Origin: Endobugula sp047619205
GTDB lineage: Bacteria > Pseudomonadota > Gammaproteobacteria > Pseudomonadales > Cellvibrionaceae
DNA: 27,033 bases
Assembly: GCA_047619205.1 (NCBI GenBank)
Contig: JBLHJR010000037.1
Span: forward strand, 1 to 27,033
Direction: 5' to 3'
Of the stretch, positions 23,544 to 27,033 are shown one piece after another. Numbering within the stretch: the first letter of the stretch is position 1; every line of letters starts with the position of its first letter. The notes beneath the pieces were generated by a model, which was not told the DNA's origin, searched no databases, and was given only the letters and a program-made list of their open reading frames with translations. The translations under genes and the position numbers were made by a program.

Positions 23544-25352
23544 CTACAGCGTGACGCCTAAGCGCTTTAGAGTTTCGAGAATTTCGGGCGCGTTAGGGTT
23601 AGCGTGTAGATTGTTCTCCCATAAAGTTTTGGCGGCTTGTTTATTGCCTTTTGACCACAGTGCCTCGCCTAAATGAGCGGCGACCTCGGGGTCGGGGTAT
23701 AAATCAAAGGCTTTTCTTAAGTAGCCAATGGCCTCGTCAATACGTCCCATTTTAAAAACCACCCAGCCCATGCTGTCAATAATGGCGGCATCGTTTGGTT
23801 GGAGTTTTAGTGCTCGGCTAATTAACTGATAAGCTTCTTCATAACGTTCTGTGCGTGTCGCTAAAAAGTAACCCAGCCCATTCAGCGCCATTACATTATC
23901 GGCATCGATAGTGAGCACATGTCGAAGATCGCTTTCCATTAGCGCTAATTGATCTTGTCGTTCGTAGACGGTTGAACGATTGTAGCGAAGATCTCTATTA
24001 TCGGGAAATTCATCGATAGCAATATTCAATATGAGTAATGCGGCGTTATCCGCTTTATTTTGTACTAATAAATTCGTTTCGGTGACATAGATTGGCTCTG
24101 TCTTTTTTGGCGATTGCAGGCGCAATTGTGCAAATAAGCTTTGCGCTGCGGCAACTTTGCCTTGAAGAATCATCACTCGTGCGGCTCGATTTTTCGAGGG
24201 CAGTAAATTTGCACCGGCTTTGACCGCTTGGTAATAGCTTAATGCTGAAGGCAACTTATCGAGAGACTCTGCAATATGGCCTAAATAGAAATTCACGTTG
24301 TCTACACGATATTGGACGGCTAGTAATTCTTCAAATAGCTCTGTGGCTATCAGCATCTTGTTGAGTTCTGTGGCTAAAATCGCGCGCGAAAACTTCATGT
24401 CAAATTGCTTGGGCGATTGCTTTGATAGCAAAGTGAATTGCTCATAAGCAGCCGCAATATCACTTGTGGAAAGCAGGCGCGCATAGACTAAGCGTAAACG
24501 ACTATTACTTGGGTCTTTTTCTAACTGAGCTTCCAGTTTGCTAATGGCTAGTGCACTTTGTTGGCTTTGCTGAAGTAGAAGAGCCTCTTGAATAATGGCA
24601 GAGGTTCTTGCGGGCTCTTGTACCAGCGCGCGCTGTACCCAAACTAAGGCTTCATCAGCTGAGTCATTAATCTGGTGAAGTACGCTTAGCCCCACTTTGA
24701 TGCCAGTGACGCTAGGATAAAGAATGTCGAGCTGTTGAAAGCGTTGAATTAATATTGTGATAGTGTCCTTGTCGGCCTGCTTACTAAGGTTGGCAATGGT
24801 CTCAGTGAAGGCGCCGCTGTCCTTAGTGGAACTTTTAGTGGCGTTTGGTTCCTCCTCAGGACTAAAGAGTAGCAATAGCTTTTCAGTGTAATCGAGAGCA
24901 ATTAATGGTTTGCCTTGTTCCAGATAAGCATTAGATACTAGGGTGATCGCCTCTATATTGCTCTCATCATGCGTTAACCAAAGTAGTCCCATCTCTAAAG
25001 CATCTGCTTGGGCACGAAAGAATTGCGCAATACGTGCTGCTCGAGCAATGACGGCTTTATCATCCGTTTCTCGTGCTTGTTCAACATAATTTTTTAGCGT
25101 GAGTGGGAATTGCTGTCGCGAAGCGGCTACCTCGGCAACGAGGAGTGAATACAGGGTGTCGGAAGAAAAACTCCCTTGCGCAACAGTTAGCGGTAAAACC
25201 TCTTTGCTAGGTGTTGGCTTGCTGGTAGCAATGTTAGTACTTGCAGCTTCAGTGCTGGTAGTTTTTTGCGGTTGGGCGCCACAACCCGCTAACAACGCTA
25301 CTAGTAATGTTGGGAGTACGGAAGACGCGCAAATGCGGATTAATTGATTCAT
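23544..25352 (-). CDS. TPR-repeat lipoprotein upstream of lolB (PA4667-like)
   Basis: This is a 602-aa periplasm-facing lipoprotein. The signal peptide ends in LAGC, with the lipidated Cys at residue 24. A Ser/Thr/Pro-rich linker (about 28-52) follows, then helical tetratricopeptide repeats along the whole length. The clearest are near the C-terminus: DNVMALNGLGYFLATRTERYEEA, then LQPNDAAIIDSMGWVVFKMGRIDEAIGYLRKAFDLYPDPEVAAHLGEALWSKGNKQAA. TPRs bind proteins; no catalytic domain is seen. Its place divergent from hemA and directly before lolB is that of PA4667 in Pseudomonas. A role in envelope assembly is plausible but only from context. Confidence 0.88.
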   Translation of the reverse strand: MNQLIRICASSVLPTLLVALLAGCGAQPQKTTSTEAASTNIATSKPTPSKEVLPLTVAQGSFSSDTLYSLLVAEVAASRQQFPLTLKNYVEQARETDDKAVIARAARIAQFFRAQADALEMGLLWLTHDESNIEAITLVSNAYLEQGKPLIALDYTEKLLLLFSPEEEPNATKSSTKDSGAFTETIANLSKQADKDTITILIQRFQQLDILYPSVTGIKVGLSVLHQINDSADEALVWVQRALVQEPARTSAIIQEALLLQQSQQSALAISKLEAQLEKDPSNSRLRLVYARLLSTSDIAAAYEQFTLLSKQSPKQFDMKFSRAILATELNKMLIATELFEELLAVQYRVDNVNFYLGHIAESLDKLPSALSYYQAVKAGANLLPSKNRAARVMILQGKVAAAQSLFAQLRLQSPKKTEPIYVTETNLLVQNKADNAALLILNIAIDEFPDNRDLRYNRSTVYERQDQLALMESDLRHVLTIDADNVMALNGLGYFLATRTERYEEAYQLISRALKLQPNDAAIIDSMGWVVFKMGRIDEAIGYLRKAFDLYPDPEVAAHLGEALWSKGNKQAAKTLWENNLHANPNAPEILETLKRLGVTL

Positions 25353-25423
25353 AGTTAGAGTGTAAACTGCCTAGCGATGCAATCCAAGTCACTGATGAAG
25401 GTTATTTTTACTTTGCATGAGCG

Positions 25424-25432
25424 TGCTATAAT
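25424..25432 (+). promoter_or_regulatory. Extended -10 promoter element of hemA
   Basis: TGCTATAAT is an ideal extended -10 (TGnTATAAT) on the + strand, 57 bp before the hemA start. The -35 side is poor (ATTTTT at 25404-25409, 17-bp spacing), which extended -10 promoters tolerate. The transcription start should be near 25439. Confidence 0.65.
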
Positions 25433-25489
25433 AATCTGTTAGTGGGTAATGATTAATCAATACCCGTGTTAACGGTTAGATGCATTTGT

Positions 25490-26890
25490 ATGATTCCATT
25501 GTTTGTCCTCGGTATTAACCACGATAGCGCTTCCATTGAAGTGCGAGAGCGCGTGGCTTTTGCGCCCGAATTAATCAGTACCGCATTAAGCAGCGTAGTC
25601 CGTGATACTCGAGCTGTCGAATCCGCGATCATGTCCACTTGTAATCGTACCGAGCTGTATTTAGTCGTCGCCGATGATGTGGATACAAGCGTGATACTAG
25701 AAGAATTGTTGCTTTGGCTGGCTAATTATCACGATTTGGATGTAATGACCTTACGTGATTGCCACTATCATTACAGTAGTGATCAAGCGGTAAGGCATAT
25801 GATGTGCGTGGCCAGCGGCTTGAACTCTTTGGTGTTAGGCGAGCCGCAAATCTTAGGACAAATGAAGTCTAGCTATGCTGTCGCGCAAAATGCCGACACC
25901 TTAGCCAGTGAACTGCACAGTGTTTTTCAAAAGGTATTTGCGGTGGCTAAACGGGTGCGCACGCAAACGGCCATTGGTGAAAATCCGGTGTCGGTTGCTT
26001 ATGCCGCCGTGACGCTGGCGCAACAAATTTTCTCTGACATAAGTGCGGAGACTGCATTATTAATAGGTGCGGGCGAAACTATTGATTTAGTCGCGCAGCA
26101 TTTACGTAGGCGAGGCATTAAAAACATGATCTTCGCCAATCGAACCTTGGCGCGTGCTCAAGAGTTAGCTGATACCTTTTCCGCGCAAGCGGTGTTGTTA
26201 TCCGATATTCCTGAGCAGCTAGTACATGCGGATATTGTGATCTCATCCACGGCGAGTCAACTGCCTATTTTAGGTAAGGGTGCGGTAGAGTCCGCCTTGA
26301 AGCAACGCCGACATAAACCCATCTTCATGGTCGATATTGCCGTACCTCGCGATATAGAAAAAGAAGTGGGTGATTTAGACGACGTGTACTTATATACGGT
26401 AGACGATTTGCGCGATGTGATTGATGAAAATAAGCAGTCACGAGAAAATGCCGCCACGGAAGCGCAGGGTATTATTGATGAATGCCTAGTCAACTATATG
26501 CAAGAAACACGAGCCAGACATTCGGTTTCAGCGATTAAGCATTATCGTCAACATGCAGAAACCCTACGTGATGAATCGCTTGATAAAGCCTTACGTGACT
26601 TACATAACGGCATTGCTGCGGATGAAGTGATAAAACAAATGGCGAATAGCTTAACCAATAAGTTATTACACGTGCCCACTAAACAATTAAAAAAAGCCAG
26701 CACGGGAAACAACAAAGCCTTGCTGTCACTGACTAAAAAATTATTCGCTGTCGACAGTCACTTCAATAGCGCCATTAACAATGAAGATAACAATGAAAAC
26801 AGCAATGAAGATAAGAGCGTAGAAATCAATAAGAACGATATCGTAAACAAGAGTGTAAACAAGAGTGTAAACAAGAACGTAAATAAATAG
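25490..26890 (+). CDS. hemA: Glutamyl-tRNA reductase with Asn-rich C-terminal tail
   Basis: This 466-aa NADPH-dependent enzyme reduces glutamyl-tRNA(Glu) to glutamate-1-semialdehyde, the first step of tetrapyrrole synthesis. ATG at 25490 gives MIPLFVLGINHDSASIEVRERVAF, matching known starts; an in-frame GTG at 25466 is less likely. C51 in STCNRTELY is the catalytic thiol. H103 (VRHMMCVASGLNSLVLGEPQILGQ) matches the conserved His. The NADPH-binding domain (about 165-305; LLIGAGETIDLVAQHL) and the helical dimerisation domain (about 310-420) follow. Most HemA proteins stop near residue 420. Here about 42 more residues follow, one third Asn, in four-residue periods (NNED, NNEN, SNED; then VNKS, VNKS, VNKN). 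The ribosome binding site is weak. prfA follows after 74 bp. Confidence 0.95.
   Translation: MIPLFVLGINHDSASIEVRERVAFAPELISTALSSVVRDTRAVESAIMSTCNRTELYLVVADDVDTSVILEELLLWLANYHDLDVMTLRDCHYHYSSDQAVRHMMCVASGLNSLVLGEPQILGQMKSSYAVAQNADTLASELHSVFQKVFAVAKRVRTQTAIGENPVSVAYAAVTLAQQIFSDISAETALLIGAGETIDLVAQHLRRRGIKNMIFANRTLARAQELADTFSAQAVLLSDIPEQLVHADIVISSTASQLPILGKGAVESALKQRRHKPIFMVDIAVPRDIEKEVGDLDDVYLYTVDDLRDVIDENKQSRENAATEAQGIIDECLVNYMQETRARHSVSAIKHYRQHAETLRDESLDKALRDLHNGIAADEVIKQMANSLTNKLLHVPTKQLKKASTGNNKALLSLTKKLFAVDSHFNSAINNEDNNENSNEDKSVEINKNDIVNKSVNKSVNKNVNK
26777..26812 (+). repeat. 12-bp tandem repeat, three degenerate units, in hemA
   Basis: The units are AACAATGAAGAT (26777-26788), AACAATGAAAAC (26789-26800) and AGCAATGAAGAT (26801-26812). 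They are in frame and encode NNED, NNEN and SNED. They lie after the conserved HemA domains. Confidence 0.85.
26843..26890 (+). repeat. 12-bp tandem repeat, four units, at the 3' end of hemA
   Basis: GTAAACAAGAGT occurs twice (26843-26854, 26855-26866), then GTAAACAAGAAC (26867-26878) and GTAAATAAATAG (26879-26890), whose last codon is the stop. They encode VNKS, VNKS, VNKN and VNK. The first two units are identical, suggesting recent slippage. Confidence 0.9.
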
Positions 26891-26964
26891 TTCAGCCGGT
26901 AAGCAGTAAATCGTTAGCATTAACCTCAGCTCATTACCCTATTAGGAAACACTATCAGAAAACT

Positions 26965-27033
26965 ATGAAAGCCTCTATTTTAGAAAAGTTAGATCTTCTG
27001 CAAGAACGTTATGTGGAAGTCGGTGCATTATTA
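26965..27033 (+). CDS. prfA: Peptide chain release factor 1, N-terminal fragment
   Basis: Only the first 23 codons are in the window (MKASILEKLDLLQERYVEVGALL), and the frame is open at the right edge. The sequence fits the N-terminal helix of RF1, which terminates translation at UAA and UAG. Its position directly after hemA is the usual one in gammaproteobacteria. An AGGA lies 17 nt upstream, too far to be ideal. Confidence 0.88.
   Translation, partial: MKASILEKLDLLQERYVEVGALL

Noticed and set aside
1..27033. CRISPR array, prophage or integrated plasmid
   Set aside because: No regularly spaced direct repeats, no phage structural, integrase or replication genes; the only mobile trace is the MITE-like element.

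Overview
The window looks like chromosomal DNA of a moderately AT-rich gammaproteobacterium, probably marine or otherwise salt-exposed. The best clue is the right half: hemA (+) divergent from a TPR lipoprotein gene, then lolB, ispE, tRNA-Gln, prs, rplY, pth, ychF and, after one inserted gene, tRNA-Met. This order is like that of Pseudomonas and related orders (as I remember it, not searched). A NhaD-type Na+/H+ antiporter and a CTC-type L25 fit the same placing.

Region 1 (1-8063) is an accessory nitrogen or peptide module on the + strand. It opens with a terminator for whatever lies to the left and a perfect 14-bp palindrome that looks like a GntR/FadR-family operator. Then come a periplasmic binding protein, two Dpp/Opp-type permeases, a fused double ATPase, a GntR-FCD regulator and an allophanate hydrolase. 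No urea carboxylase, biuret hydrolase or other maker of allophanate is in the window, so the imported substrate and the source of allophanate are open questions.

Region 2 (8064-15326) is mostly housekeeping: two unrecognised small genes, a class Ic-like aspartate aminotransferase with a TTG start, pyruvate kinase divergent from it with a small four-helix membrane protein behind it, an HDOD-domain protein, and NhaD. Between the HDOD gene and nhaD lies a 163-bp MITE-like element with 19-bp perfect terminal inverted repeats and a TTAAT target duplication.

Region 3 (15327-17460) holds a 71-codon unknown gene behind a pair of 16-bp direct repeats, several hairpins, tRNA-Met(CAT) with a near-consensus promoter, and a soluble methyl-accepting chemotaxis-type protein with a zinc-binding CZB domain.

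Region 4 (17630-26890) is the conserved block for translation and cell-envelope or precursor supply: YchF, Pth, L25, PRPP synthetase, tRNA-Gln, IspE, LolB, TPR lipoprotein and HemA, with the first 23 codons of prfA at the right edge. The spacers hold a dispersed repeat family with inverted repeats, a long hairpin behind rplY, and next to tRNA-Gln a spacer that ends in a second copy of the last 19 nt of the tRNA, built like the E. coli rtT repeats. HemA has an odd Asn-rich tail made of two 12-bp tandem-repeat arrays.

The most interesting items are the GntR/ABC/allophanate hydrolase operon, the rtT-like tRNA-Gln spacer, the MITE, the HemA repeat tail and the repeat family shared by the ychF-pth and ispE-lolB gaps.
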